Shown here: positions 16,657 through 26,508 of the stretch, piece after piece
How the letters are laid out: the number at the start of each line of letters is the position of its first letter
Numbering within the stretch: position 1 is the stretch's first letter
NCBI GenBank assembly: GCA_016699575.1
Contig: CP064979.1
Span: 1,922,001 to 1,986,000, forward strand
From: Flavobacteriales bacterium
GTDB taxonomy: Bacteria > Bacteroidota > Bacteroidia > Flavobacteriales_F > PHOS-HE28
DNA length: 64,000 nucleotides
Direction: 5' to 3'
Notes under the pieces: generated by a model
Seen by the model: the letters and a program-made list of their open reading frames with translations, nothing else
Told to the model about the DNA's origin: nothing
Databases searched by the model: none
Made by a program: the position numbers and the translations under genes

Positions 16657-18201
16657 ATGAACAAGAGATCCGTTTCGATGCTGGGTTGGGTCATGCCGTT
16701 CGTGCTGATCGCCCAGCGCGACAGTGTTCAGGTCCGTTACGCAGAGACCATCACGGAGGCTGACCTACGTAAGCATTTGACCGTATTGGCCAGTGATGCA
16801 TACGAAGGCCGGGAAACAGGAATGCGCGGCCAGAAAATGGCAGCGGACTACCTGAAGGAACAGTTCCGATCGTTCGGTATCGAGCCCCTGCCCCACCACG
16901 CTTCAAGCGGAATGAGGGATGGCTACTTTCAGCCGTTCGACCTGGTCATTGAGCAACCCGGAGCCCTTGTTCTGCAGGTCGACGGAGTTGCTTACAAGTT
17001 CCTGGAAGACCAGATCTATTTCTCCAAGCGCGCAACCGACGATCGGTCGTTCGATCGTATCTGGTTCACTGGCGAATCAGGACTGGCCGGGTTGCCTCCC
17101 GAGGCGAGCGCGGCCATGGTCCTTGTGCCTAAAACAGAACCCGGATCGGTAGCAATACTGGAGAAGCTCAGGACGCTGACGGGGTCCTTCTCCGGCCAGG
17201 GTGGAAAGTTGTTGCTTATCGCACTCGAGGACTTTGATGCGACGGCAGCACAGTACGCGCACTGGTTGGGCAGTACACGAATGCGCCTGGCGGATGACGA
17301 AGAGGGCAAGCCGGTTGATGGATTGCAGGTCATGTTGGTCGATGCCGGTCCGGCCATGGCCATCCTTTCCCATGGAAACATCGCTTGGGCAAAAGCCCTG
17401 AAGTCGGTGCGGAAGGGCCGGGCGGTGAAGACAAGGTCCATTGAGGCCGTCATCAGTGTTCTTGACCGGCCCGTGCGTACTCCGATCGAAAGCGAGAACG
17501 TCCTGGCGTATGTGGAAGGCACGGATAAAAAGGACGAACTTGTTGTGGTGACGGCCCACTACGATCACATCGGTGTGCACGATGGCGAGGTGTACAATGG
17601 TGCCGACGATGATGGTTCAGGCACTGTCGCGCTGCTGGAGATGGCCCAAGCCTTTGCCGAGGCCAGGAAGAACGGTCACGGACCGCGCCGCAGCGTCCTC
17701 TTCATGCCGGTGAGCGCCGAGGAGAAGGGCCTGTTGGGCTCTGAACACTACAGTGAACACCCTGTTTTCCCACTGACGTCCACGGTGTGCAACCTGAACA
17801 TCGATATGATCGGAAGGACCGACAGTGCGCACTCCGCCAGCCCACCGTACGTGTACATCATCGGTAGTAACAGGCTGAGCACACAACTGCATGAGGCCAC
17901 CCTGGAGGCCAATGAACGCTACGTCAGGCTCGACCTCGATGAAACGTTCAATGCGCCGGAAGACCCCAATCGGTTCTACTACCGGAGCGACCACTACAAT
18001 TTCGCTCGGAAGGGTGTTCCGGCGGTCTTCTTCTTCAGCGGCGTTCACGAGGACTACCACCAACCCGGCGATGAGGTGGAGAAGATCCGCTTCGATCTCT
18101 TGCACCAACGCACGTTGCTCGTCTTCCACACGGCATGGGATGTTGCCAACCGCGAGCAACGGCTGGTGGTTGACGGCAAAGTGGAAAAGGAGAACGACTA
18201 G
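16657..18201 (+). CDS. M28 family zinc aminopeptidase, exported
   Basis: A 514-residue peptidase. I chose ATG 16657, which gives a signal peptide (KRSVSMLGWVMPFVLIAQ). A PA domain lies in the middle (about 110-260). The M28 catalytic domain has the expected metal ligands: His in TAHYDHIG, Asp in GADDDGSG, the Glu pair in SAEEKGLLGSEHY, Asp in LNIDMIGR, and His in EDYHQPGDEV. It should trim N-terminal residues from peptides in the periplasm or outside the cell. It converges with the TlpA-like gene, and their stop codons overlap by four bases. Confidence 0.93.
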   Translation: MNKRSVSMLGWVMPFVLIAQRDSVQVRYAETITEADLRKHLTVLASDAYEGRETGMRGQKMAADYLKEQFRSFGIEPLPHHASSGMRDGYFQPFDLVIEQPGALVLQVDGVAYKFLEDQIYFSKRATDDRSFDRIWFTGESGLAGLPPEASAAMVLVPKTEPGSVAILEKLRTLTGSFSGQGGKLLLIALEDFDATAAQYAHWLGSTRMRLADDEEGKPVDGLQVMLVDAGPAMAILSHGNIAWAKALKSVRKGRAVKTRSIEAVISVLDRPVRTPIESENVLAYVEGTDKKDELVVVTAHYDHIGVHDGEVYNGADDDGSGTVALLEMAQAFAEARKNGHGPRRSVLFMPVSAEEKGLLGSEHYSEHPVFPLTSTVCNLNIDMIGRTDSAHSASPPYVYIIGSNRLSTQLHEATLEANERYVRLDLDETFNAPEDPNRFYYRSDHYNFARKGVPAVFFFSGVHEDYHQPGDEVEKIRFDLLHQRTLLVFHTAWDVANREQRLVVDGKVEKEND

Positions 18202-19466
18202 GCAGCCTTGCGAACGACAGCGGGCTCAGCAAGCATCCGTTCAATGAACAGCTCCAGGTTGCGGCGGTAGTTGAGGTAGTGGTCACCGGTGCCAGGGCCA
18301 TAAAAGCCTGTGCGGATGCGGCGCACCCTGCCTGCGCGGTCTATGAAGATACAGGTGGGATAGCTCATCACATGATCAAGGAACGGAAGGCGTTCCGCGG
18401 CCTCCTCTTTTCCCGCCCGACCAGCGTAGGCGATCTCGTACTTCACATGCAACCGGTCCCGGAACCTCCTCAACGCTTCAATGGCCTTCAGGCTGTCGCT
18501 CTGTTTCTCGAAGGCCAATGCGACCACTGAAAGACCTTCGTGGTTGTACTTGGCGTACATCTCGTCCAGAAGCACCGTTTCATCCACGCAGTTCGGGCAC
18601 CAGCTTCCCATGACCTGCACCATGATGACCCTGCCAACGTGTGCCGAGTCCAAGGGGCTCACATAACCGCCCTCGATCAACGGGAAGCGGAAATCGGCCA
18701 TAGCGTATCCCTCACGCAAATGGGTCAGGGAATCGGGGTGGCGCAGGGTGAAGGCCGGATTGCGGACCGCGACCCACGGCTCCTGCCAATGATTGCCGCT
18801 CCAGAAGCGGCCGATCAAACTATCGCTTTGCCACCCGGCCTTGAAGAGGAACGCGTGCGAGCCATCGAAGCATGATAGAAGAAGGGAGTCCCCGATCACC
18901 ACTCCCTCCAAATAACGATAGTCGCCGGTTTCCGTGAGGAAGGTTCCACGCATGCGCGGCCCCTGCTGTTCGAACTGGCCAATGGCCGCGTAGGCATCCG
19001 CCGTGCCGATGCTGTAATGGGTTTCCCACGAGCCCGACAGATCACGCGGCTCTTGGTTGGGAACACCAAGGAACCGCTCTGAACGGCCGGCGGTGGCGTG
19101 GAACGGAATGGAATAATCGGGACCCTTCAGATGGTTCAACCACCGTCCCGAAAGCGAGGAGTCCGAGGTGAAGACCCCGATGAATTCCGAATCGAAAAGC
19201 GGCATTTGGGCATGGAAGGAATCGCCAGCGATGACCACTTGATCCACGGCGATGCGCTCCGTGCTGTTCAGGACCGTTAGCGCCCACCGCGTGGAGTCAC
19301 GCGTGAGTTCCACGTTGAAGGGCAAATGGTTGCCACCACCGATGTCCAAGGTGAACAACCAAGGACCAGTGATGGGTTCGGTCGCTTTCTTTACCACGGG
19401 CGCGCTGCACGAAGCAAGCACCAGTGAAAGAGCAAGGGCGATCCAGTGGGAGGGGCGCAAGCGCAT
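18198..19466 (-). CDS. TlpA-like thioredoxin-fold lipoprotein
   Basis: A 422-residue envelope protein. I chose ATG 19466, which gives a lipoprotein signal ending in LVLASC. The N-terminal half (about 40-240) is beta-rich and resembles the lipocalin-like domains that precede thioredoxin modules in Bacteroidota. The C-terminal half is a thioredoxin fold with the active site GSWCPNCVDE, followed by LSVVALAFEK and a cis-proline segment (SYPTCIFIDRAGRV). It probably reduces or isomerises disulphides in periplasmic proteins. A membrane partner such as CcdA is not nearby. Confidence 0.9.
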   Translation of the reverse strand: MRLRPSHWIALALSLVLASCSAPVVKKATEPITGPWLFTLDIGGGNHLPFNVELTRDSTRWALTVLNSTERIAVDQVVIAGDSFHAQMPLFDSEFIGVFTSDSSLSGRWLNHLKGPDYSIPFHATAGRSERFLGVPNQEPRDLSGSWETHYSIGTADAYAAIGQFEQQGPRMRGTFLTETGDYRYLEGVVIGDSLLLSCFDGSHAFLFKAGWQSDSLIGRFWSGNHWQEPWVAVRNPAFTLRHPDSLTHLREGYAMADFRFPLIEGGYVSPLDSAHVGRVIMVQVMGSWCPNCVDETVLLDEMYAKYNHEGLSVVALAFEKQSDSLKAIEALRRFRDRLHVKYEIAYAGRAGKEEAAERLPFLDHVMSYPTCIFIDRAGRVRRIRTGFYGPGTGDHYLNYRRNLELFIERMLAEPAVVRKAA

Positions 19467-19512
19467 CAAGGGCGCCGAATATACCGGCGGCACCATACGC
19501 GTCAACGGCCCT

Positions 19513-21063
19513 CTACACGTCGAACTTGATACCCTGTGCCAAGGGCAACGAACTACCGTAGTTGATGGTATTGGTTTGGCGGCGCATGTAAGCTTTCCAA
19601 GCGTCGCTTCCGCTCTCCCGCCCCCCACCGGTTTCCTTCTCGCCGCCGAAGGCACCACCGATCTCAGCACCGCTTGTGCCGATATTGACGTTCGCTATGC
19701 CACAGTCGCTCCCTGCGGAACCCAGGAACTCTTCCGCTTCCCTAAGGTCGTTCGTCATGATGCTGCTGCTCAAGCCCTGCTTCACTCCGTTTTGGATGGC
19801 TATCGCGTTCGAGAGCGGCCCCGAATAGCGTAGGAGATAGAGTATCGGCGCGAAGGTTTCTTCTTGTACAATGTCCATTTCCGGATGCGCCTCAACAATG
19901 GCGGGCCTGACGTAGCAGCCGCTCGCGTGTTCGGCAGTGCCCAAGACACCGCCCGGCACTACAATGGTCCCGCCTTGCGCGCTGGCCAAGGACAGGGCGC
20001 GGGTGTATTGTTCCACGGCCGCACGATCGATCAAAGGACCCACGTGGTTGTGTTCATCAAGCGGATCGCCAATACGAAGTTGAGCGTATGCGCGCGTCAG
20101 TTTCTCTTTCATCCGATCGTAAACACTTTCGTGGATGATCAAACGGCGCGTGGTGGTGCAGCGCTGTCCTGCTGTTCCCACGGCCCCGAAAAGCGAAGCG
20201 CGTAAAGCCATGTCGAGGTCTGCACGCTCGGAGATAATGATGGCATTGTTGCCACCGAGTTCCAACAATGAACGCCCAAGGCGCTCCCCTACTACCCGGC
20301 CCACTGCCTTGCCCATGCGCGTACTACCGGTTGCGCTCACCAGTGCAATGCGCTCGTCGGCGGCGAGCCACTCCCCTACTTCGCGCCCGCCATTGATCAC
20401 AACGCTGACTCCGGCGGGTACATTGTTGCGCTCGAAGACCCGCTGCGCGATGTTCTGGCAGGCAACGCTGCAGAGAGGCGTTTTTTCACTGGGCTTCCAC
20501 ACGCATGCATTGCCCGCGACCCAAGCGAGGGCCGTGTTCCAGCTCCACACAGCAACAGGGAAGTTGAATGCCGTGATAATACCCACCACCCCGAGCGGAT
20601 GCCATTGTTCATACATGCGGTGCGACGGCCGCTCACTGTGCATGGTGAGCCCGTGGAGCTGTCTGGACAGCCCAACCGCGAAGTCGCAGATGTCGATCAT
20701 TTCCTGCACTTCGCCCAGTCCTTCTTGCAGGCTCTTGCCCATTTCATAGCTCACCAGGCGCCCGAGTGCGGCCTTGTGCAGGCGCAACTCATCCCCAAGT
20801 TGACGCACCACCTCGCCGCGTTTTGGTGCTGGCCAAGTGCGCCATTCCGCGAAGCCTTGTTGCGCCGAACGAATGCAGGCATTGTATTCGTTGCGGAGCG
20901 CGGACTGGACGTGGCCGATGACGTTGCCATCAACCGGCGAGATGGACGGGATCGGGCTGCCCGCGGAAGGAAGCCAGGATCGGCCGTCGGACTGGCCGCT
21001 TTGGGACTGTTCGACTGCTAGCTCGCCGAGGAGCTCTTGAATGGGGTGTTTGGCGGTGATCAT
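19513..21063 (-). CDS. amaB: Aldehyde dehydrogenase, ALDH7 (antiquitin) family
   Basis: A 516-residue NAD-dependent dehydrogenase. I chose ATG 21063 (MITAKHPIQELL). It has the ALDH core: FNFPVAVWSWN, the general base Glu in LELGGNNAII, and the nucleophile Cys in GTAGQRCTTTRRL. The pairing TTTRRL and the C-terminal GGEKETGGGRESGSDAWK are characteristic of ALDH7, whose members oxidise alpha-aminoadipate semialdehyde in lysine breakdown. No other lysine-degradation gene is present, so the pathway is inferred from the family only. The 188-base gap upstream (21064-21251) should contain its promoter; I saw no RNA gene there. Confidence 0.92.
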   Translation of the reverse strand: MITAKHPIQELLGELAVEQSQSGQSDGRSWLPSAGSPIPSISPVDGNVIGHVQSALRNEYNACIRSAQQGFAEWRTWPAPKRGEVVRQLGDELRLHKAALGRLVSYEMGKSLQEGLGEVQEMIDICDFAVGLSRQLHGLTMHSERPSHRMYEQWHPLGVVGIITAFNFPVAVWSWNTALAWVAGNACVWKPSEKTPLCSVACQNIAQRVFERNNVPAGVSVVINGGREVGEWLAADERIALVSATGSTRMGKAVGRVVGERLGRSLLELGGNNAIIISERADLDMALRASLFGAVGTAGQRCTTTRRLIIHESVYDRMKEKLTRAYAQLRIGDPLDEHNHVGPLIDRAAVEQYTRALSLASAQGGTIVVPGGVLGTAEHASGCYVRPAIVEAHPEMDIVQEETFAPILYLLRYSGPLSNAIAIQNGVKQGLSSSIMTNDLREAEEFLGSAGSDCGIANVNIGTSGAEIGGAFGGEKETGGGRESGSDAWKAYMRRQTNTINYGSSLPLAQGIKFDV

Positions 21064-21251
21064 TCCAAAATGAAGGGGCTGCGAAGCTATGTGGGAGAGA
21101 TATGCACCTCGCAACAGACAAATACGTGAGTATCAGACGCATAGCACTGACGCAGTTCTTTGGGCTTAGATGCGGTATAACAGCACAGAAGGGGTAGAGT
21201 ACCCAAGAGGGGTGTAAGTGCCAGCAGAGACGTCGCAATGGGGCCACAGGC

Positions 21252-22139
21252 TCAATGTGTCTTTTTTAGAACATAGAGCATGCTGGAAGTGGAGCGGCCA
21301 GTACTGAGCGCGACAAGGTTGGAGTAGGTGCCCTTGGCTAGACCCAGGACCAATGCCGGAATGGGGCCCCGGCCGGCGTACCTCTCAGATAGCATGGAGA
21401 TGTACAGGGCGTCGAACCATAACCGTTTGGTGAGCGCGAGGCGAAGCCCGCTTTGGCCAGCGAGATGGTGCAGGTCCCTGGGCCGGAAGTGGGAAAGGTG
21501 ACGAGGGACATCGAGTGCGGCCCAGAGGGAGCCGTAGTGTTGCGAGTCCCAGCTGCTAACGTCGGGTACTGCGATCAGGAGGATCCCGTTGGGCGAGAGC
21601 AGGCTTGTGAGTTGTAAAAGTGTCTGGGTTGGATCCGGAACGTGTTCCAAGACGTGCCAGAGTGTAATGACATCGAATCTGTGCTGGGTGAGATCGGCCA
21701 GGGATGGGTGTACGGGGCATGATGCTGTCCGGCGGGCAATTGCTCGCGCCTCGTCACCGGGCTCGACACCCTCGACCGTGTATCCGCACGAACGCATGTG
21801 CGCTAAGAAGGCACCTGCCCCACAGCCGTAGTCCAATACGGTTTTGCCGGAGGTGAGCCGGGCGATCATGCGGCGTTTGGCCCGAAGAGCTATTGATCGT
21901 GCCAAGTAGTATAGAGCAGGGACCAGACCTCGAGCACGATTGCTATGACTGATATAGTTGCTGGACCCGTAGTAGCGGCCGAGTTCGTTTGGGTTCGGGC
22001 GGGGATTGGTAAAGGCGAAGCCACAGTGGGTACAACGTGTGAGGGTGAAGACTTCCTTGGTCAGGTAATGGTCAGGTACGTTGAGGAAGGTGTTCAACCC
22101 GCGGTTTTTGCACAGGGGGCATTGCTCAAGGTTTTCCAT
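21252..22139 (-). CDS. Class I SAM methyltransferase with N-terminal zinc ribbon
   Basis: A 295-residue protein. Residues 8-40 hold two CxxC pairs (CPLCKNRG and CTHCGFAF), followed by TNPRP, a combination found in a large family of methyltransferases often linked to sugar, polyketide or surface-polymer modification. The SAM-binding motif is VLDYGCGAGAFLAHMRSCGY near residue 100, and ITLWHVLEHVPDP is motif II. The substrate cannot be told. It follows mnmG with a 29-base gap that contains a parS-like site. Base composition is lower in GC than most of the window. Confidence 0.87.
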   Translation of the reverse strand: MENLEQCPLCKNRGLNTFLNVPDHYLTKEVFTLTRCTHCGFAFTNPRPNPNELGRYYGSSNYISHSNRARGLVPALYYLARSIALRAKRRMIARLTSGKTVLDYGCGAGAFLAHMRSCGYTVEGVEPGDEARAIARRTASCPVHPSLADLTQHRFDVITLWHVLEHVPDPTQTLLQLTSLLSPNGILLIAVPDVSSWDSQHYGSLWAALDVPRHLSHFRPRDLHHLAGQSGLRLALTKRLWFDALYISMLSERYAGRGPIPALVLGLAKGTYSNLVALSTGRSTSSMLYVLKKTH

Positions 22140-22144
22140 GGCGA

Positions 22145-22160
22145 TGTTCCACGTGGAACA
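22145..22160. promoter_or_regulatory. parS-like centromere site (perfect palindrome)
   Basis: TGTTCCACGTGGAACA is a perfect 16-base palindrome of the parS type bound by chromosomal ParB proteins. It is intergenic, between mnmG and the methyltransferase gene. Confidence 0.75.
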
Positions 22161-22168
22161 AGGAGTTT

Positions 22169-24085
22169 TTATCGGCCGAGGTAGACCAACAGTACGGTAA
22201 GGTCGGCGGGCGAAACCCCGCTGATACGGCTTGCTTGGCCTAGGGTGGTGGGACGCGCAGCACTAAGTTTTTGACGGGCCTCTATGCTGAGCGAGGCTAG
22301 GAGGGCGTACTCCAAAGCGGGGTCCAGCGGAATATCCTCTAGGCGGGTCAACTTTCTTGCCAAGGCACTTTCCTTCTCGATATAGCCTTCGTATTTCGCA
22401 GTAAGCTCAACCTGCTCCAGCACTTCATTTGCCAAGTCGCCGAAAGACGGGAGCAACGACCACGACGCCGGGGCCAAGAGCTCGAGGTCGCCTATGCCCA
22501 GTTGTGGGCGAAGTAAAAGATCAGATGCACGAATGCGCTGCTTCAGCGGGGATGTTCCACGTGGAACCAAGTGGGTATTGGCAAGCTTCGGATCGACACT
22601 TTCCCCACGTAAGCCGATCTGCATTTCTGCAATGTGGCGGATCTTGGTATTGAGCCGTTCCAAACGACCGCGACTGGCCAAGCCTAGCTCAAACCCCTTT
22701 GGTGTAAGGCGTGCGTCTGCGTTGTCCTGCCGGAGCAGGATGCGATACTCTGCCCGACTGGTGAACATCCGGTAAGGCTCTTCCGTGCCTTTGGAGATAA
22801 GATCATCGATCAGCACACCGATGTATGCTTCATCCCTCCCAAGGACGAAAGGAGACGCACCACGGACCTTCAGATGCGCATTTATACCCGCCATCAAGCC
22901 TTGGCAAGCCGCCTCTTCGTAGCCCGTGGTACCATTGATCTGGCCGGCGAAATAGAGCCCGTCCACCAGCTTCGTCTCGAGAGTATGGTTAAGCTGGGTC
23001 GGCGGGAAGTAGTCATACTCAACAGCATATCCAGGCCGGAACATGCGCGCATTGGCGAAGCCTGGGAGAAGCCGTAGCGCAGCGATCTGCACATCCTCAG
23101 GAAGGCTTGTGCTGAACCCATTGATGTATGTCTCGATCGTGTTCCACCCCTCGGGTTCGACGAAGATCTGATGCCGGTCCTTGTCTGCGAAGCGATCGAT
23201 CTTATCCTCAATACTTGGGCAATACCGCGGGCCCCTTCCGAGGATGCGGCCGTTGAACATGGGGCTGCGATCGAACCCGCTGCGGAGCATGTCGTGGACT
23301 TCCGGACTGGTGTAGGTGATCCAACAACTCAGCTGTTTTTCGACCGGCCGGGTAGTGGGAGAGAAGCTGAACTTGCTGGGGTGTTCGTCTCCACGTTGCT
23401 CCTCCAACTGACCGTAATCGATACTCCGGCCATCCACTCGTGGAGGCGTGCCGGTCTTCATACGGCCGGCGGTGAATCCCAGCTCCTCCAGTTGTTCGGT
23501 GATCCCGTGCGCTGCACGCTCGCCCGCCCGTCCGCCTCCGAATTGTTTATCCCCGATGTGCATGACACCCCCGAGGAAGGTGCCGTTAGTAAGCACCACT
23601 GCGCGGCACAGAAAGGTATTGCCCAATGCAGTACGCACTCCGCTCACCATATAGGTGCCGCCGTTCCGATCGACCTGTAATGAGACGACCTGGTCTTGGA
23701 GGAAATGGACATTGGGGATAGATTCGAGCACGAGGCGCCATTCCTCGGCAAACCGCATCCGGTCGTTCTGTGTCCGGGGACTCCACATGGCCGGCCCCTT
23801 GCTGCGGTTGAGCATCCTGAACTGAACCGTGCTGCGGTCGCTCACCAGCCCGCTGAAGCCACCCAAGGCATCTATCTCCCTGATAATCTGGCCCTTACCA
23901 ACCCCGCCCATAGCCGGATTACAGCTCATTTGCCCGATCACACCCATGTTCATGGTGATGAGCAACACACGACTACCCATGGTAGCCGCTGCAGCAGCGG
24001 CTTCGCAGCCGGCATGACCAGCACCAACGACGACCAAGTCGTATGCGGTGGAGTTATTCACAGCATGTTGAAAAAGGGCGGCCAA
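22169..24085 (-). CDS. mnmG: tRNA uridine-5-carboxymethylaminomethyl modification enzyme MnmG (GidA)
   Basis: A 638-residue FAD protein that, with MnmE, modifies the wobble uridine of several tRNAs. The FAD-binding motif is [15 protein letters not shown] at the N-terminus, followed by the conserved [15 protein letters not shown] and [14 protein letters not shown]. The C-terminal segment [20 protein letters not shown] is typical. Length is normal. In many bacteria mnmG lies near oriC and the parAB genes; neither is in the window, but a parS-like site lies inside this gene (22553-22568) and another just beyond its stop codon. One relaxed DnaA-box sequence (TTATTCACA, 24054-24062) is near its 5' end. 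Confidence 0.95.
   Translation of the reverse strand: MAALFQHAVNNSTAYDLVVVGAGHAGCEAAAAAATMGSRVLLITMNMGVIGQMSCNPAMGGVGKGQIIREIDALGGFSGLVSDRSTVQFRMLNRSKGPAMWSPRTQNDRMRFAEEWRLVLESIPNVHFLQDQVVSLQVDRNGGTYMVSGVRTALGNTFLCRAVVLTNGTFLGGVMHIGDKQFGGGRAGERAAHGITEQLEELGFTAGRMKTGTPPRVDGRSIDYGQLEEQRGDEHPSKFSFSPTTRPVEKQLSCWITYTSPEVHDMLRSGFDRSPMFNGRILGRGPRYCPSIEDKIDRFADKDRHQIFVEPEGWNTIETYINGFSTSLPEDVQIAALRLLPGFANARMFRPGYAVEYDYFPPTQLNHTLETKLVDGLYFAGQINGTTGYEEAACQGLMAGINAHLKVRGASPFVLGRDEAYIGVLIDDLISKGTEEPYRMFTSRAEYRILLRQDNADARLTPKGFELGLASRGRLERLNTKIRHIAEMQIGLRGESVDPKLANTHLVPRGTSPLKQRIRASDLLLRPQLGIGDLELLAPASWSLLPSFGDLANEVLEQVELTAKYEGYIEKESALARKLTRLEDIPLDPALEYALLASLSIEARQKLSAARPTTLGQASRISGVSPADLTVLLVYLGR
22553..22568. 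promoter_or_regulatory. parS-like site inside mnmG
   Basis: TGTTCCACGTGGAACC matches the parS palindrome in 15 of 16 bases, 408 bases from the perfect site at 22145. It lies in the mnmG coding sequence, a common location for parS. Confidence 0.7.
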
Positions 24086-24152
24086 GTTAACGGTACCCCA
24101 TGCTGCACCAACCTTTGGCGCACTCGGCGGTGCTAATGAACGACCGCGCGGG

Positions 24153-24479
24153 TCAGACGTTCAGCCCCTTCAGCAGTAGGCGCTTCCACTCCGGGTGCTC
24201 GCGCAAATAGGTCTTCACATGCATGCTGACCGGGATCAATTTCCAGCGCTTCTCCTCCACGAACATGAGCGCCTTCAGGACCAGCGCATCAGCCACAGGC
24301 AGGCCATCCAGCGCTTTGGGTATTTCGGTCTGGGTCAGGAAAATGCGATCACCCTGGAAGTCGTATTCCATGCGTGCCCGGTGTTCGCCCACCTGTAGCA
24401 CGAACTGGCGCATGTCCTTTTCATCGATCAACGGCAGCGACTCGAGGTCGGTGGCTTCGGGGGCGGTGCGCTTGGCCAT
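24153..24479 (-). CDS. YidJ-like GNAT-fold protein, possibly inactive
   Basis: A 108-residue protein that resembles the short Gcn5-related family (YidJ/Acetyltransf_CG): [21 protein letters not shown], then a central helix and [19 protein letters not shown], which matches the family ending (PxCxFVxxYxxxHPEY). I chose ATG 24479 ([11 protein letters not shown]). The acetyl-CoA loop, usually RGxGIGxxL, reads [10 protein letters not shown] here and has lost the glycines, so catalysis is doubtful. It is monocistronic or follows nothing on its strand; the divergent DUF3179 gene starts 147 bases away. Confidence 0.7.
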   Translation of the reverse strand: MAKRTAPEATDLESLPLIDEKDMRQFVLQVGEHRARMEYDFQGDRIFLTQTEIPKALDGLPVADALVLKALMFVEEKRWKLIPVSMHVKTYLREHPEWKRLLLKGLNV

Positions 24480-24626
24480 GGTAACGGGCCGCGAATTTAC
24501 CATGAGTTAAGACAGGTACAGCGTCTTTGTGGGGTCCCGTACCGGCGTTCGATGGATCCGTGAATTCGCACGGCCGATCGGCACTGGGCAGGGGTGAAGA
24601 CGGACAATACCCTGTAAGATCGGGGC

Positions 24627-25823
24627 GTGCGATTGCTTTTGTTCTGTCTGGGGTGCCTACTGATCACGGTGCCGGAGATCCTCAGGGTCTATTACATCAT
24701 GCCCTTTCCGGACAGTCAGGAAGACGTGCCCACGGACCTGCGACAGGTCAACATCGCTTACTGGCTGCACAACAACATCTGGTGGGTGCGATTGGTCGGC
24801 CTGACCTTCTTGATCGGCCCGTTCATCCATTACGTGAAACGTAGCGGGGTCTGGACGCGCCTGGTCGTTTTGGTCCCGGTTGCGTTCGGCGCACTGGTGA
24901 TCTACGCGTTCAATTTCAAGTTCATGGCCGACAAGATGTTCCTGCCGCCGAAGAACAAAGTGATGCAGCCTCCGGTGCTTACGGACAGTACGGGCAACGA
25001 CCTGGCAATCTCGGTGGAGCACAACGGTGACGCGCGCGCCTACCCGATCGAACTCATAGGTTACCATCACCAGGTCGATGACACGGTGGGCGGCAAGCCG
25101 GTATTGGTCACCTATTGCACGGTGTGCAGAACGGGGCGTGTGTGGGATCCCACAGTTGATGGAAGGCAAGAACACTTCCGTCTGGTGGGCATGGACCACT
25201 TCAACGCGATGTTCGAGGACAGCCGCACGGGCAGTTGGTGGCGGCAGGCCACGGGCGAATGCATCGCTGGGCCACTGAAAGGCCAAACGCTCACGGAGGT
25301 GCCATCGCAGCAAATGACACTGAGCGAATTCGTGGAGGCCCATCCGCAAGGACTTGTGATGCAGCCGGACGGCAACTTCGCGGAACAGTACAAAGGGCTA
25401 GCGGGTTTCGATGAGGGCACCATCGACAGCGAGCTGGAATATCGCGATACCGCGAGCTGGCAGCCCAAAAGCTGGGTGGTGGGAGTGGTGCACAATGGTG
25501 TGGCGCGGGCCTATGACTGGAACGAGCTTCTTCGTCTAGGGGAAATTGCCGATACCTTGGGAGGGGATACCATTACCGTGTCCATGCCGGTCTCTTCGGT
25601 GCACCTGGACTCTCTGGGGTGGATGCACATGGCCAGGGACTCCTCGGGTTTCGAGGTGCTTCTCCTGTCGACCACCCCCCTTGAACGATTGGTGGATCCA
25701 ACCACGGGTGAGGAAACTGACGCGCAGACCACAAGCAGGACGAGGATTCTCTCATACCAGGAATTCTGGCACAGCTGGCGCACCTTCCATCCGAACACGA
25801 CGCGCTACGTACCCGAACGCTGA
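24627..25823 (+). CDS. DUF3179 domain protein, membrane-anchored
   Basis: A 398-residue protein that starts with GTG (MRLLLFCLGC). Three hydrophobic segments lie in the first 110 residues, followed by the DUF3179 domain. The domain hallmark is ARAYPIELIGYHHQVDD and VTYCTVCRTGRVWDP, with two conserved cysteines, and the later FEDSRTGSWW and WQPKSWVVGV repeats. The domain probably faces the periplasm. DUF3179 proteins are widespread in marine and soil bacteria; no function is established. The gene is followed by a Crp-type regulator after 18 bases. Confidence 0.88.
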   Translation: MRLLLFCLGCLLITVPEILRVYYIMPFPDSQEDVPTDLRQVNIAYWLHNNIWWVRLVGLTFLIGPFIHYVKRSGVWTRLVVLVPVAFGALVIYAFNFKFMADKMFLPPKNKVMQPPVLTDSTGNDLAISVEHNGDARAYPIELIGYHHQVDDTVGGKPVLVTYCTVCRTGRVWDPTVDGRQEHFRLVGMDHFNAMFEDSRTGSWWRQATGECIAGPLKGQTLTEVPSQQMTLSEFVEAHPQGLVMQPDGNFAEQYKGLAGFDEGTIDSELEYRDTASWQPKSWVVGVVHNGVARAYDWNELLRLGEIADTLGGDTITVSMPVSSVHLDSLGWMHMARDSSGFEVLLLSTTPLERLVDPTTGEETDAQTTSRTRILSYQEFWHSWRTFHPNTTRYVPER

Positions 25824-25841
25824 GCGTGCCATCTTCGGCAC

Positions 25842-26435
25842 ATGAACGAAGAGCGGTTCGCGCGCATCATCGGCAACATCTCGCGCTGCACCACACTGCC
25901 GTATGAGCAGCAGCAACGGTTCCTGGAGGCGCTGGAGGTAAAGCAGGTGGTCAAGAAGACCTTGATACTGCGCGCCGGAGAGCAGTGCGATTTCGAAGCA
26001 TACGTGAACAAAGGCTGCGTGCGCAGCTACTTCCTGGATGCGCACGGGCATGAGGTGACGCTACAGTTCGGTGTAGAGGACTGGTGGGTGAGCGACGTGG
26101 TGAGCGTGGTGGAAGGCAAGCCCTCGCGCTTGTTCATCGAGGCTGTGGAGGACAGCGAGCTGCTGTTGATCCATAAGGACAAGAAGGAGGACCTCTACCG
26201 CGACATCCCGGCCCTCGAACGCGTGTTCCGCATCATGCTGCAGCGCAACCTCGGCGCGCTGCAGGACCGCCTGTTCGCCACCATGGCCTGGCCTGCGGAG
26301 GAGCGTTACGAGGCGTTTTTGAAACGGTTCCCGGACCTGCCCAACCGGGTGCCACAGCACATGATTGCTAGCTACCTGGGCATTACCCCCGAGTTCCTGA
26401 GCAAGCTGCGGGCGCGCCGTGTCGGCAAGACCTGA
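25842..26435 (+). CDS. Crp/Fnr-family transcriptional regulator
   Basis: A 197-residue regulator. Residues 20-125 form the cyclic-nucleotide-binding beta-roll (LILRAGEQCDFEAYVNKGCVR), without the Cys cluster of Fnr. The C-terminal helix-turn-helix is short: VPQHMIASYLGITPEFLSKLRAR. The phosphate-binding cassette arginine is not obvious, so cAMP is not assured as the ligand. It precedes a pirin-like gene and a nitroreductase gene in the same direction; that pairing recurs in Bacteroidota and suggests control of those genes. Confidence 0.88.
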   Translation: MNEERFARIIGNISRCTTLPYEQQQRFLEALEVKQVVKKTLILRAGEQCDFEAYVNKGCVRSYFLDAHGHEVTLQFGVEDWWVSDVVSVVEGKPSRLFIEAVEDSELLLIHKDKKEDLYRDIPALERVFRIMLQRNLGALQDRLFATMAWPAEERYEAFLKRFPDLPNRVPQHMIASYLGITPEFLSKLRARRVGKT

Positions 26436-26508
26436 CAGGTCTTCTTGTCCCAGTTCAATGATGCCGCGTTGGTGATCACGGGATCTTTGTCCACACAAAC
26501 CAGCAACC

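Noticed and set aside
21064..21251. Possible small RNA or tRNA in the gap upstream of the ALDH7 gene
   Set aside because: No cloverleaf, no T-loop sequence and no terminator-like hairpin could be found.
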